In this document: positions 44,674 through 53,595 of the stretch, one piece after another | Layout of the letters: the number at the start of each line of letters is the position of its first letter | Numbering within the stretch: position 1 is the first letter of the stretch | Source of the DNA: Pseudomonadota bacterium | GTDB taxonomy: Bacteria > Pseudomonadota > Gammaproteobacteria > Steroidobacterales > Steroidobacteraceae | Reading direction: 5' to 3' | DNA length: 64,000 nt | NCBI GenBank assembly: GCA_021847105.1 | Contig: JAJZUT010000010.1 | Coordinates: forward strand, 62,001 to 126,000 | Notes under the pieces: model-generated | Told to the model about the DNA's origin: nothing | Databases searched by the model: none | What the model saw: the letters and a program-made list of their open reading frames with translations, nothing else | Translations under genes and position numbers: made by a program

Positions 44674-45534
44674 CTAGCCGCCGGCCACCGGCGGGATGAA
44701 TACCACGGTATCGCCCTCGGTGAGTGGTGTCGACCAATCAGCGAATTCAGCATTCACCGCGACGCGCAGCAGCTCCGGCGGGAGCGTGAACGGGTGGCGC
44801 TGATTGAGTTCCTGGTACAGCTCGCGTGCCGTTGCGGCGGTCGTGTGCAGCGACTCATCGGGACGGCCGGCCTGCTCGCGCAGCAGCGCGTAATACTGTA
44901 CTGACACGTGCTTGGTGTTCATCTGACTCGGGGTGCGCAGTGCAGCGCTTGCCTGCTGGAATTCCTCAGGCGTATTGATGTTCTCCAGCGCGCCGGGTTC
45001 CGGCTGCTCGAGCAGCAGTGCATCGCTGCTGAGGAGAAACTTCCGCGGACAGACTCGCCCGGCGTGCACCGCCGCGGCGAGCGGGTCGTGACTGCCCGGT
45101 TCGTAGATCGCGCACAGCGGCTCAGGCAGCCCGTCATGGTTCGAGCGGTAGGCCGTGGCGGCGCGCGCTGGGTCGCGCGCCGCAATCAACGCATCGAGCG
45201 TGCGCGCCTCGAGGAACGGCAGGTCGCAGGCGAGCACGAGCCACGCGACATGCGGGTGGACGCTCTGTGCCGCGAGGATGCCGCCGGCCGGGCCGAGATC
45301 CTCGGGGGCATCCACGATCAGCGGGTAGCGAGCGCGCAGAGGATCGTCGCGCTGCTCGGCGCGCACCGACACGAAGGCATGCTGCACGCGGCCCTCAAGC
45401 AGGCTCATGGTGCGTTCGAGCTGGCTCAGCCCGTGGTACTCAAGGGCCGCCTTGTCGCGCTGCATGCGCCGGCTGCGCCCGCCGGCGAGCACCAGTCCGT
45501 ACAGCGGCGCGGTCTGCGAGTCCAGGAGGCTCAT
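44674..45534 (-). CDS. mobA-moaD: MobA-MoaD fusion (Mo-cofactor guanylyltransferase joined to the sulphur carrier)
   Basis: 286 aa in one open frame. Residues 1 to about 200 are MobA ([28 protein letters not shown]), which makes the guanine dinucleotide form of the cofactor. Residues 205-286 are MoaD, beginning [20 protein letters not shown] and ending in the required Gly-Gly (PPVAGG). No stop separates them, and the internal Met at 44922 has only a weak upstream purine stretch, so a fused product is the default reading; separate MoaD by internal initiation is possible. ATG 45534 overlaps the moaC stop by ATGA. Confidence 0.87.
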   Translation of the reverse strand: MSLLDSQTAPLYGLVLAGGRSRRMQRDKAALEYHGLSQLERTMSLLEGRVQHAFVSVRAEQRDDPLRARYPLIVDAPEDLGPAGGILAAQSVHPHVAWLVLACDLPFLEARTLDALIAARDPARAATAYRSNHDGLPEPLCAIYEPGSHDPLAAAVHAGRVCPRKFLLSSDALLLEQPEPGALENINTPEEFQQASAALRTPSQMNTKHVSVQYYALLREQAGRPDESLHTTAATARELYQELNQRHPFTLPPELLRVAVNAEFADWSTPLTEGDTVVFIPPVAGG

Positions 45535-46037
45535 GTGCGCGATCCCGTGCGCCGCGCGGCGCGCTGATAGGGGCGCTTGCCGCCGGATTTTGCCAGCAGC
45601 CGTACGCGGCTGATCTCGATGTCGTGTGAGAGTGCTTTGCACATGTCGTATACCGTCAGGGCCGCGACCGATGCGCCCGTCAGCGCCTCCATCTCTACGC
45701 CGGTGCGATGGTGCACGGCCACTCGGCAGCGGATCTGAATCTGTCCGCCCGGCCGCTGCTCGATTTGCACCGTGCAGTGTTCGAGTCCGAGGGGGTGGCA
45801 GAACGGAATCAGCTCGTGCGTGCGCTTGGCGGCCATCACCCCGGCGATGATTGCCGTATCGAACACCGGACCCTTGCCGGTGCGATGACCGCTGCGGCGC
45901 AACTCGGCCGCCACTGCGCGGGGTAGTATCACGCACGCTTCGGCCGTCGCCTCGCGCAATGTGACCGCCTTGCCGCCGACATCCACCATGGTCGGGCGAT
46001 GCTGTGGATCGAGGTGGGTGAGCTTCGACGCTGCCAT
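45531..46037 (-). CDS. moaC: Cyclic pyranopterin monophosphate synthase
   Basis: 168 aa. The family signature is clear: [18 protein letters not shown] near the start, and [23 protein letters not shown] and [13 protein letters not shown] later. It converts 3',8-cyclo-GTP, the MoaA product, to cPMP. ATG 46037 overlaps the moaA stop (TGATG). A TTG at 46040 is in frame but less likely. The C-terminal basic tail is longer than usual. Confidence 0.94.
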   Translation of the reverse strand: MAASKLTHLDPQHRPTMVDVGGKAVTLREATAEACVILPRAVAAELRRSGHRTGKGPVFDTAIIAGVMAAKRTHELIPFCHPLGLEHCTVQIEQRPGGQIQIRCRVAVHHRTGVEMEALTGASVAALTVYDMCKALSHDIEISRVRLLAKSGGKRPYQRAARRTGSRT

Positions 46038-47086
46038 CAACCACCGATGTAGAACATCTCAACCTTGCGCGTGCCCTCCTCAGCACGTGCTGCCTGGCGC
46101 TGCTCGCTGTAATTGTCCGCGCGGGCGCGCCACAGCACGCGTAGCGCATCGAGCAACTCCTCATCGCTGGCGCCGCTGCGCAGCCGGTCGCGCAGCGCCA
46201 TGCCATGCGTGGCGAAGAGACAGGTGTAGAGGACTCCGTCGGAGGACAGTCTAGCGCGCGTGCAGTTGCCGCAGAACGGCTGGGTGACCGAGGAGATGAA
46301 GCCGAGCTCGCCGCTGCCATCGGCGAACGCGTAGCGCTCGGCGACCTCGCCGCGATAGGCGGGCTGGAGCGGCTCGAGCGGCCAACGCGCACCGATGCGC
46401 TCGAGCAGCTCCCGGGAAGGTACCACCAGATCGCGTCGCCAGTGGTTGCGGTTGCCGACGTCCATGTACTCGATGAAGCGCACGATTACCCCGGTGCCGC
46501 GGAAGCGCTCCACGAGCTCGAGTACCGTATGGTCGTTCATTCCGCGCTGCACCACGGCATTGACCTTGATCGGACCCAGGCCGGCGCGCCGTGCCTGCTC
46601 GATACCGTTCAGTGCCTCCTCCAGTCCGCCGAAGCCGCCACTCATGCGCATGAAGACCTGCGGATCGAGACTGTCCAGACTGACGGTGACGCGCTGCAGG
46701 CCCGCGGCGCGCAGCTCGAACGCATGCTTCGCTAGCAGCGTACCGTTAGTCGTCAGCGCCACGTCCTCGATGCCATCGATGGCCGTGAGGTCACCAATCA
46801 GATCGGTCAGATTGGGCCGCAACAGTGGCTCACCGCCTGTCAGACGCAGCTTGCGGACTCCGAGCCGCACCAGGATCCGCGCGAGCCGCACGATCTCGTC
46901 GAACGAGAGCCGCTCATGGGTGCCGAGAAACCGGTAGGTATCGTGGAAGGTCTCCCGCGGCATGCAGTATGGGCAGCGGAAGTTGCACCGGTCCATCACC
47001 GAGATTCGCAGATCGCGCAGCATCCGTCCGCGCTGGTCGCGCAATCCGCCCGGTCCGTGCGCCGTGAGGGCATCGTGTACAGCCAT
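46037..47086 (-). CDS. moaA: GTP 3',8-cyclase
   Basis: A 349-aa radical-SAM enzyme. The N-terminal cluster motif is [14 protein letters not shown] follows, and the C-terminal [4Fe-4S] site is [18 protein letters not shown]. The chain ends in Gly-Gly. It starts Moco synthesis from GTP. It sits 47 bases after moeA in the same operon. Confidence 0.96.
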   Translation of the reverse strand: MAVHDALTAHGPGGLRDQRGRMLRDLRISVMDRCNFRCPYCMPRETFHDTYRFLGTHERLSFDEIVRLARILVRLGVRKLRLTGGEPLLRPNLTDLIGDLTAIDGIEDVALTTNGTLLAKHAFELRAAGLQRVTVSLDSLDPQVFMRMSGGFGGLEEALNGIEQARRAGLGPIKVNAVVQRGMNDHTVLELVERFRGTGVIVRFIEYMDVGNRNHWRRDLVVPSRELLERIGARWPLEPLQPAYRGEVAERYAFADGSGELGFISSVTQPFCGNCTRARLSSDGVLYTCLFATHGMALRDRLRSGASDEELLDALRVLWRARADNYSEQRQAARAEEGTRKVEMFYIGG

Positions 47087-47133
47087 GCGGTAGCTTTACC
47101 ACTCGCGGGGACGGAATACCATCCTCCGACCGG

Positions 47134-48333
47134 CTACCAACGGTACAGGCGTACGACGGCGCCGGCGGGCAGGGTCTGCGGTCCGGGCGGCAGCTCCACG
47201 AACCCGTCTGTCGTGGCCAGTGACGTGAAGTCGCCCGAGCCGTGCGTCGGCCGCGGCATAGCCTGACACCAGCCGCGCTGATCGGTGACCAGCCGGACGG
47301 GCAGAAAGTGGGTCAGTGCGGGGGTGACGGTATAGCTCTCGCCGAGTGTAATCCACTCCTGCGGCGCGCCGTTTTGCCCCTGTGCGGCAGCCAGTGCCGG
47401 CAGCACATAGCGCGACACGCACACGGCCGTCGAGACCGGATTGCCCGGCAGCGCAAACACCGCCGCGCCGCTCGGGGCCATCCCGAACCACAACGGCTTG
47501 CCGGGCCGCTGGGCCACCTTGTGAAAGACGCGCCGCACGCCGAGCGCAGCGAGCACCTCGGGAACGAGGTCGAGCCGGCCCATGGAGACCCCGCCGCTCA
47601 GCACCAGAACGTCGTGGGTCTCGAGATGAAATTTCAGCCGCGCCTGCAGCTGACTCGCGTCGTCACGGATGTGCTCGGTGGCGATGCGCTGATAGCCGTG
47701 CAGCTGCAGGGCCGCGGCGATCGAGTAGGCATTCGAGCGGCGCACCTGGTGCGCAAGAATGGGCTCGCCGGGCTCGATCAGCTCGTTGCCGGTGGAAATC
47801 ACGGCCAGCATCGGCTGGCTGGCGACCTGCACGCGCGCCTTGCCTGCTGCGGCGGCCACCGCGATCTGCGGGGGGCCGAGCCGCATCCCCACCGTGAGCA
47901 GACGTGTGCCTTGGTGGGTGTCGGCGCCACGCCGGTGCACGTTTTGGCCGGGCTGCACGTCCACCCCGGCGCGCAGGGTCGCGAGTCCATTCTCCACGAC
48001 GATCTGTTCGATCGGCACCACGCTGTCGCAGCCCTCGGGCAGCGCCGTGCCGGTCATCACTTCGATGCAGCCCTGGGCGCTGGCCAGGGCAAGCGGTGCA
48101 TCGCCGGCAGCCTGGGTGGCTTCGATGGTGAAGCAGCGCTCGCCGCGGTCCGCCGCGGCGCTTGCCAGCGCAATGCCGTCCATGGCCACTCGATCGAAGG
48201 GCGGTTGATCGCGTTCGGCGTGAATGTCCTCGCGCAACACCGCTCCGGCGCACTGCAGCAGGGGCAGGGAGACAGTCGGCAGGCACGTCAGGTGCTGCCC
48301 GATCAGCGCATCCGCTTCGGCTGGACTGATCAT
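47134..48333 (-). CDS. moeA: Molybdopterin molybdenumtransferase
   Basis: 399 aa with the MoeA domain order: an N-terminal PPFDRVAMDGIAL motif, MTGTALPEGCDSVVPIEQ, then VISTGNELIEPGEP and VLSGGVSMGRLDLV in the MPT-binding domain, FALPGNPVS and a C-terminal beta domain. It inserts molybdate into adenylated molybdopterin. It is the first enzyme gene of the Moco operon; a small exported protein precedes it by 23 bases. MogA/MoaB is not found here. Confidence 0.95.
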   Translation of the reverse strand: MISPAEADALIGQHLTCLPTVSLPLLQCAGAVLREDIHAERDQPPFDRVAMDGIALASAAADRGERCFTIEATQAAGDAPLALASAQGCIEVMTGTALPEGCDSVVPIEQIVVENGLATLRAGVDVQPGQNVHRRGADTHQGTRLLTVGMRLGPPQIAVAAAAGKARVQVASQPMLAVISTGNELIEPGEPILAHQVRRSNAYSIAAALQLHGYQRIATEHIRDDASQLQARLKFHLETHDVLVLSGGVSMGRLDLVPEVLAALGVRRVFHKVAQRPGKPLWFGMAPSGAAVFALPGNPVSTAVCVSRYVLPALAAAQGQNGAPQEWITLGESYTVTPALTHFLPVRLVTDQRGWCQAMPRPTHGSGDFTSLATTDGFVELPPGPQTLPAGAVVRLYRW

Positions 48334-48356
48334 GCGCGGCTGCCTCCGTACCCGTC

Positions 48357-48731
48357 CTAGTTGCCTTTCTTGGCGTGTTTTTTCTGGAAGATGACGACCT
48401 GGGCATTGAAGTTGTTGGCGACATTCTGCAACTGATCGACGGCTGCATTGTGGCGCTTGACCTCAATCGCCTCGAGTTCCGCGACCTGCTTCTTCTTGAG
48501 CGTGGTGGCTTCTTTGGCGATGGTCTGGTCGCTCTGCTTCTTGATGCAGGCGAGGTAGCTCATCATGTTGTGGTTGTAGGACTGGACGGTCTTCTGCGCG
48601 GCCAGCATCTGGGCGAGCGTTGCGACGTTGCCATCCGGCAGATTCTTGGGGGCGGGCGGATACACGCAGGACGCATAGGCAGGAGCCAGGGCAAGCGACG
48701 CGAGAGCCGTCGCGGCGAACAATGATTTCAT
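48357..48731 (-). CDS. Small exported coiled-coil protein of unknown function
   Basis: 124 aa. A signal peptide (LFAATALASLALAPAYA) is followed by a short Cys/Pro segment (SCVYPPAP) and a charged helical region of about 80 residues likely to form a coiled coil, ending in a Lys-rich tail. ATG 48731 has GAGGGTC upstream. It lies at the head of the Moco operon, but no functional link is evident. Confidence 0.72.
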   Translation of the reverse strand: MKSLFAATALASLALAPAYASCVYPPAPKNLPDGNVATLAQMLAAQKTVQSYNHNMMSYLACIKKQSDQTIAKEATTLKKKQVAELEAIEVKRHNAAVDQLQNVANNFNAQVVIFQKKHAKKGN

Positions 48732-48859
48732 GAAAGACCCTCTGGATGGCAGATGTACACTCCCGCGCCATCTTAAAGGGGGGGCTTGATCCGGGCTACT
48801 GTCGATTGCAGGCGGCGGGCCGGCGCGAGTCGCCCTCACCGGGTCCCGAGGGTCATGAC

Positions 48860-49432
48860 TCAATTGAGCGCGGGGGATCCGCTGCCGCCGAGGAGCGCCG
48901 GCGCGCCGGCGGCAGCCGCAGCCGCGGCCCGGATGGTCTCGGCCGGCATGCCCGCCCTAGACATGGCGTTCAGCCCCAGGAGCACGGCGATGACGTACGA
49001 GCCGGCCGGCTCCGGCGCACAGGCACGGATGGCCGTGAACAGTTTGTGTTCGAGCCGCGCCAAGTGCGCCTGGGTCGCGGGGGTGACCGTCAGCGGCTGG
49101 CTGGCGGCGCAGAGGAACATACAGCCGCGCCCGAGGTTGGCGGCGAGAAACTCTGCGACGAAACGAATGAACCCCCCGAGACGCTCGGCGGCCTCGCCCG
49201 GGCCGTCAAGCCGCGCCAGGGCGGCCGCGGTAATCGTCTGGGTATAGCGCTCGAGGGCGAGGCGCCAGGCATTTTCCTTGTCGCCGAACGCGGCGTAGAA
49301 ACTGCCGCGCTGGATGCCGATGGCCTCCTGCAGGCTGTCGATTGACGTCCCCACAAAGCCCTGATCCCAGAACGTCTCGATGATCCGTTCGAGTGCGTGC
49401 TCGGCATTAAAGCTGCGGGGACGTCCGGCCAT
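48860..49432 (-). CDS. TetR/AcrR-family transcriptional regulator
   Basis: 190 aa with an N-terminal HTH (FVGTSIDSLQEAIGIQRGSF, then YAAFGDKE). The ligand domain has a CMFLCAASQ segment with two cysteines that could sense oxidants or electrophiles. It follows the AhpD-like gene by 15 bases, so it is probably autoregulated from the promoter with the palindrome at 50077-50092. Confidence 0.87.
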   Translation of the reverse strand: MAGRPRSFNAEHALERIIETFWDQGFVGTSIDSLQEAIGIQRGSFYAAFGDKENAWRLALERYTQTITAAALARLDGPGEAAERLGGFIRFVAEFLAANLGRGCMFLCAASQPLTVTPATQAHLARLEHKLFTAIRACAPEPAGSYVIAVLLGLNAMSRAGMPAETIRAAAAAAAGAPALLGGSGSPALN

Positions 49433-49447
49433 GCTGCAAGCTCTGTC

Positions 49448-50014
49448 TTAGGCTGCGGCGTGTTGCGGCTTCGACCAAGCGAAGGCGGCAAACGGCGCAT
49501 CGACCGGCGTGGCGGCCAAGTGGTTCACATAATTTGACATAACTTTTTGCGCCAGTCCGACCAGGATATCGAGTACGTTGCGTGAGGTAAATCCTGCGGC
49601 GAGGAACTGCTCGACGTCCTGCTGCGCGACCTCTCCGCGCTGACGCACCAATTTCAGCGTGAACTGCCGAAGCGCTTCCAGGCGTGCATCGGGCAGCGAG
49701 CGCGCCTCGCGCAGTGCCCTGAGGGTCGGTTCGTCGACGCCCTGGCTCTTGGCGATCCAGGAGTGTGCCGGTACGCAGTAGTGGCAGCCGTGCTCGACAT
49801 TGATCGCCAGCCACACCACATTGCGTTCGATCGGGCTGAGACTGGTCTGCTGGAAGATCTCGTGCAGCTTCTTGTACGCATCGAGGTGCTCGGGGGACTC
49901 GGCCATCACCGCGTGCAGATTCGGAATCATGCCGTACGCCTTGAAGGAGTCCTCGAGCAGCGGCCGGCTCGCGGCCGGCGCGGATTCGAGCGTGTGGATC
50001 GTGAAAGTCGACAT
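49448..50014 (-). CDS. Carboxymuconolactone decarboxylase/AhpD-like protein
   Basis: 188 aa with the AhpD-type redox motif EHGCHYCVPAHS (Cys-x2-Cys and following His). Family members act as alkylhydroperoxidases or peroxide/electrophile detoxifiers. ATG 50014 has GGAG 6 bases upstream; the longer frame would include the operator. It is the first gene of a two-gene operon with a TetR regulator. Confidence 0.87.
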   Translation of the reverse strand: MSTFTIHTLESAPAASRPLLEDSFKAYGMIPNLHAVMAESPEHLDAYKKLHEIFQQTSLSPIERNVVWLAINVEHGCHYCVPAHSWIAKSQGVDEPTLRALREARSLPDARLEALRQFTLKLVRQRGEVAQQDVEQFLAAGFTSRNVLDILVGLAQKVMSNYVNHLAATPVDAPFAAFAWSKPQHAAA

Positions 50015-50076
50015 GGTCGCTCCGTGAAGATGATTCGGGCCACCGGCTGGTGGGCAGGGGGAAGAGTGCCTAATTA

Positions 50077-50092
50077 TGGACCATACGGTCAA
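50077..50092. promoter_or_regulatory. Operator candidate TGGACCATACGGTCAA
   Basis: An inverted repeat TGGACC-N4-GGTCAA, with arms matching except one base, 63 bases upstream of the AhpD-like gene. Size and position suit the TetR regulator of this operon. Confidence 0.5.
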
Positions 50093-50907
50093 GAAAGAAT
50101 CTGAGCGATCCCCGCCTCCTCCTTTCGGGGGAATGACGACGGTTCGGTGCGGTCTCAATGCGGGGCGAGCAAGGCCGCACGTTCAGCCAGGGTGCGGATC
50201 TCGCGGCCCGGCTTGCCGGGTTATTGCTGCGGTTGCCTCCCGGACCGTTTGCACCAGACCACCGGCATGCCGGTCGGTGCCGCAGGCGTTCGAGGATTGG
50301 AACGAAATCCGCTCCTCACACCGTCCGAGCCGGTGTCGTACGCGTGGCCGGGGTGCCGTTCGATTAGATGGCGCGGCGCGAAGCCGCCTCTGCAGCGGCT
50401 GAAGGACGGTGGGGACGTTGGGAAACGCCAGCAGAGTCCGATACCCCTCCATCAGGCGGGCGCAGGCTCCGCGATGCGAGCCAAAAGGGTTTGCAGCGCA
50501 AAAGCGAGCCCGTCCGCTGCGACCGACTCGATATTCGAGTCGCGTCCTTGCAGCGATCGCAGTCAAGGGTATTGCCGTTGCTGCTCGCGTCACTGGCTTC
50601 TCAGGGGTGCGTGCGACTGCGCCGGGATTTCCGGGCAGTTCGCGGGGACAGCAGCAATGGCGGGCCGAGTGCCGCCTGCGCCCATGATGCAGGCCTTGAT
50701 CGCGCTGCTCGTTGGCATCGGAAGAGGAGCGATATCGGCTTGTGGCGCTGAGTTATCGGGCGATCGAACGAACTGTGCCGAGCCTTCAGGCCCGGATTAT
50801 TGGCCGTTCGCAAACTTGATTTTCGCCCGAAGAAGCCGCGCGCGCCGGTGTCAGTCCGAACGGTGTACCAGTCGCGTTTCGCCACCTGATAGAATTCCGG
50901 GGATCGC
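50093..50907. other. Non-coding stretch before the tRNA and element boundary
   Basis: About 815 bases without a convincing gene. Open frames here (for example 50147-50917 forward) are Cys/Arg/Ser-rich and lack family features. A perfect 19-base palindrome, CGACTCGATATTCGAGTCG, lies at 50524-50542. TAGAAT at 50890-50895 may be the -10 of the tRNA promoter. It may hold decayed remnants of earlier insertions next to the tRNA. Confidence 0.4.
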
Positions 50908-50984
50908 GCGCCCGTAGCTCAGTTGGATAGAGTACCTGGCTTCGAACCAGGTGGTCGGGGGTTCGAATCCCTCCGGGCGCGCCA
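50908..50984 (+). tRNA. tRNA-Arg (anticodon UCG)
   Basis: 77 bases with acceptor stem GCGCCCG/CGGGCGC, D-arm GCTCAGTTGGATAGAGT, an anticodon stem CCTGG/CCAGG enclosing CTTCGAA (anticodon TCG), T-arm GGGGGTTCGAATCCCTC and an encoded CCA. It reads CGA codons. The adjacent integrase gene makes its 3' end the likely integration site. Confidence 0.95.
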
Positions 50985-51027
50985 ATAAACTCTTAAAAAT
51001 CAATCGCTTTCGTGCCAAGCGGGAACC

Positions 51028-51058
51028 GTGGCAGTGGCCTGCGCCACAGTTCTGCCAC
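51028..51058. repeat. Nested inverted repeat between tRNA and integrase gene
   Basis: An outer pair GTGGCAG/CTGCCAC encloses an inner TGGC-CTGC-GCCA. It sits between the tRNA 3' end and the integrase start, so it may be an integrase or excisionase binding site, or a weak terminator for the tRNA transcript. Confidence 0.4.
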
Positions 51059-51110
51059 TAATATTCACCCGATCCGCGCTATAGTCAAGGCGTGTGAGAA
51101 GGGGCGTGAA

Positions 51111-52274
51111 GTGAAGAAGCGCGAGCCCAAGGGCAACATCCGAGAGCGAATAAACAGGGGCAAGACGGTGTACCAAGTGCAGGTGCGCGTAGTGGGCTAC
51201 CCCTCCCGCACCGCGACTTTTCCAACACGACGACTCGCCGAGCGGTGGGAAACCAAGATCAAAGCACAGATGATCGAGGGCCGGCATTTTCGTGATGTCG
51301 AGGCGCGCCGCCGCACACTGGCCGATGCGATCGACCGCTACACCGAAGAAGAATTGCCGAAGAAGCGAGCGGACACCATGCATCGCTACTGCCTGCCCTG
51401 GTGGCGAGCTCGACTAGGGCACTTGAAAATGGCCGATATAACACCGGCGGCCATCGTGGACGCGCGCAGTCAACTTTCTCGGGAGCCCTATACCCGTGCG
51501 CGCCAGGGCGCGAAGCGGACTCTGCTGAAGCCGGGCGAGAAGCCGGCGGAATACAAGCGCAGCAACAGCACGGTAAACCGCTATCTCGAGGTGCTGAGTC
51601 ACGTATTCACGATCGCGCGCCGCGAATGGCATTGGATCAGCAGTAACCCCATGGAGGGAGTGAGCAAACTCCACGAAGGGCCGGGGCGCGTTCGTTATCT
51701 TTCGGAAGAGGAGCGGGCCGCGCTTCTCCGTGAGACGGTGAAGGATCCGCAACTTCACTGTATGGTCATGCTGGCGCTCTCTACTGCGAGCCGGGCTGGC
51801 GAGTTGCTGAACCTCCAATGGCGGGACGTGGATCTTGACGAGGGCCGCATGCTGCTCGGCAGGAAACCGGGCCAACAATCGAGACTCGCGACTAAAAATG
51901 GCACGGCGAGGGTGGCGTGGGCCAGTGGCGAGGCGCTGAGATTGCTACAGGAACGCGCCAAAAATCCTCGCCGGGATGATGACCTCGTGTTCTCGAGTCC
52001 GGCTCGCAGCGGCGGACGCAGCAGATATAACTACGATGACCCGTTTGGCGATGCCGTGGAAGCTGCGGGTCTCGAGGATTTTCATTTTCACGATCTTCGG
52101 CACTCGGCCGCAACGTATCTCGCCCGAGCCGGCGCAACCGAACAGCAGTTACGAGCGATCGGCGGGTGGAAATCGAACGTCGTGAACAAGTATGTCCACC
52201 TGGCCGGCGACGATGTGAAGGACCTGCTCGCCGAGCTTGGCAAGAAGGTGGGCGGCGGGAAGGATACTGCTTAG
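51111..52274 (+). CDS. Tyrosine recombinase/integrase of the mobile element
   Basis: 387 aa. An arm-binding N-terminus (VYQVQVRVVGYPSRTATFPT), a core-binding SAM-like domain, and a catalytic domain with the Arg in ASRAGELLNLQW, HDLRHSAATYLA, a GGWKS His/Trp position and the nucleophile Tyr in NKYVHLAG. It integrates the element at the tRNA-Arg 3' end. GTG 51111 follows AAGGGG by about 7 bases; the longer frame from 51012 would cover the nested repeat. Its stop overlaps that of the convergent regulator by 4 bases. Confidence 0.92.
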   Translation: MKKREPKGNIRERINRGKTVYQVQVRVVGYPSRTATFPTRRLAERWETKIKAQMIEGRHFRDVEARRRTLADAIDRYTEEELPKKRADTMHRYCLPWWRARLGHLKMADITPAAIVDARSQLSREPYTRARQGAKRTLLKPGEKPAEYKRSNSTVNRYLEVLSHVFTIARREWHWISSNPMEGVSKLHEGPGRVRYLSEEERAALLRETVKDPQLHCMVMLALSTASRAGELLNLQWRDVDLDEGRMLLGRKPGQQSRLATKNGTARVAWASGEALRLLQERAKNPRRDDDLVFSSPARSGGRSRYNYDDPFGDAVEAAGLEDFHFHDLRHSAATYLARAGATEQQLRAIGGWKSNVVNKYVHLAGDDVKDLLAELGKKVGGGKDTA

Positions 52275-53191
52275 CGCCGCCGAGCCTTCTTGCGCTGATC
52301 GCGATCAGCGCGATGGGCGGCCGAGCGAGCAGCCGCTGCCAAGTCGCAGCACAGAGGGAACTCCGGCGGCCGAACGATCTTCTTGAGTGCGGCATCGAGC
52401 ACCTGCTGTGCCGGCACGAGCGCCTCGCGCATCAGATCGAATGCCGAGTCCGTGATCTCTGGCGACCCGCGCAGAGCGGTGATCGCCGTATCGAGTCCTT
52501 CCCTCACCCCATCGAGGCCCGCAATGAGCGCATCGCGCTCCTCATGCGCCTCCAGGTGATAGGCGTCAAGTGCCTCCTCATCCGTTTGGAACATTGCCCC
52601 GCGGGGCGCGACAGTCTCCGCTGCTGGTGCCCTTTCCTTACGCACTTTGGTAGGGCGGTGATGGTATAGAGCACGGAACAGTGTGGCGGAACTCACGCCG
52701 AGTGCTGCCGCGACAGCGGTCGCCCGCTCGCCCGCATCAATCCGTCTCATCGCCTCGACCGCTTGCTGCGCGGAGAGTTTGCGTGGTCGGCCGAGTTTAG
52801 GGGCACTGTCCACCTCCGTCCGGCTCGTCCTGGCCGCACGGCGCAACCGCCCTCGAGCGCGCTGCTTCACGTGAACTCGGGACTCCCCGCGCGCGGCACG
52901 GCATCGATCGACGGACGCCGGCAGTACGCTATCCAACACGACACGCCGCGCGGCGGGCGTCAGCCGTAAATATCGTTGCCACGCCTCGACGCTCTCCAGC
53001 CGGCCGATGCTCAGGAGCGCCCGCGCCTCTCCGTGGCGCGTCATGTCGAGGGCGTCCGCCACCCACTGCGACGACTCCCCGAAAGCGCGTGCGATCGCGT
53101 CAGGGGCTATGCCGGCCTCGCGCAGCACCAAGAGCGCGCGGATCCGTTCCGCAAAATCCCATGCGCGTTCCGTCAGATCGTTCGACGCCAT
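52271..53191 (-). CDS. DNA-binding regulator with ParB/KorB-like and Hin-type helix-turn-helix domains
   Basis: 306 aa. Residues about 10-100 resemble the central HTH of ParB/KorB proteins (VLREAGIAPDAIARAFGESS, then WVADALDM, and AWQRYLRLTP). Residues about 140-185 form a resolvase-type HTH (GRPRKLSAQQAVEAMRRI, ALGVSSATLFRAL). The rest is helical. It may act as a global repressor of the element or in partition. ATG 53191 lies next to the perfect palindrome at 53197-53211, a likely autorepression site, and is divergent from the replication genes. Confidence 0.68.
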   Translation of the reverse strand: MASNDLTERAWDFAERIRALLVLREAGIAPDAIARAFGESSQWVADALDMTRHGEARALLSIGRLESVEAWQRYLRLTPAARRVVLDSVLPASVDRCRAARGESRVHVKQRARGRLRRAARTSRTEVDSAPKLGRPRKLSAQQAVEAMRRIDAGERATAVAAALGVSSATLFRALYHHRPTKVRKERAPAAETVAPRGAMFQTDEEALDAYHLEAHEERDALIAGLDGVREGLDTAITALRGSPEITDSAFDLMREALVPAQQVLDAALKKIVRPPEFPLCCDLAAAARSAAHRADRDQRKKARRR

Positions 53192-53196
53192 ATCTA

Positions 53197-53211
53197 TTTT
53201 GAGTCTCAAAA
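53197..53211. promoter_or_regulatory. Perfect palindrome TTTTGAGTCTCAAAA
   Basis: 7-1-7 perfect symmetry between the divergent regulator (53191) and the small HTH/repA operon (53326). Probably an operator of the regulator at 52271-53191, controlling both directions. Confidence 0.55.
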
Positions 53212-53325
53212 AGACTGAACTCATTGAATCACAAGGACACCAGTTGCCACAAGTGCGACAAAGGGCCCACCTGGCCGAGGAGAGGAGAAGTGGCGGCGAT
53301 TGGCGGCCACATGTGGAGACCAGTG

Positions 53326-53595
53326 ATGGCACTCATACCCCTCACCGACCAGCGCGGACTGACCGATGCCGGTATCGCCTACCCCTCGACGACCGAGAGC
53401 TGGCGCTGGCTGTTCCGCCACCGCGTGGAGCGCGGTGTCGAGGACGCCTTCGTCCGCTGCGGAAGTCGGATCCTGGTCGACACGGATCGCTTCCTTGAGC
53501 GCCTGCGGGCGGGCGGCGTGCCGAGCGGAACTCGCCGACCGGCAGCCCCGGTTGCCGTGGCATCTCGCCGCCGCGCGGCGGGAGGTGGGCGATGA
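53326..53595 (+). CDS. Small helix-turn-helix (excisionase/AlpA-like) protein
   Basis: 89 aa. The core (STTESWRWLFRHRVERGVE, CGSRILVDTDRFLERLRAGG) fits the winged-HTH excisionase-type fold often found before plasmid or phage repA genes. The ATG at 53326 has GGAG 7 bases upstream; the longer frame from 53224 is weakly supported. Its stop overlaps the next start (ATGA). It could be the recombination directionality factor for the integrase. Confidence 0.6.
   Translation: MALIPLTDQRGLTDAGIAYPSTTESWRWLFRHRVERGVEDAFVRCGSRILVDTDRFLERLRAGGVPSGTRRPAAPVAVASRRRAAGGGR

Noticed and set aside
44923..46392. In-frame extension upstream of MobA giving a 572-codon frame
   Set aside because: The extension is the complement-frame of moaC; MobA starts at 45534 with an ATGA overlap.
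50147..50917. 256-codon forward frame before the tRNA
   Set aside because: Cys/Arg/Ser-rich, runs into the tRNA gene and shows no motif; no ribosome site.
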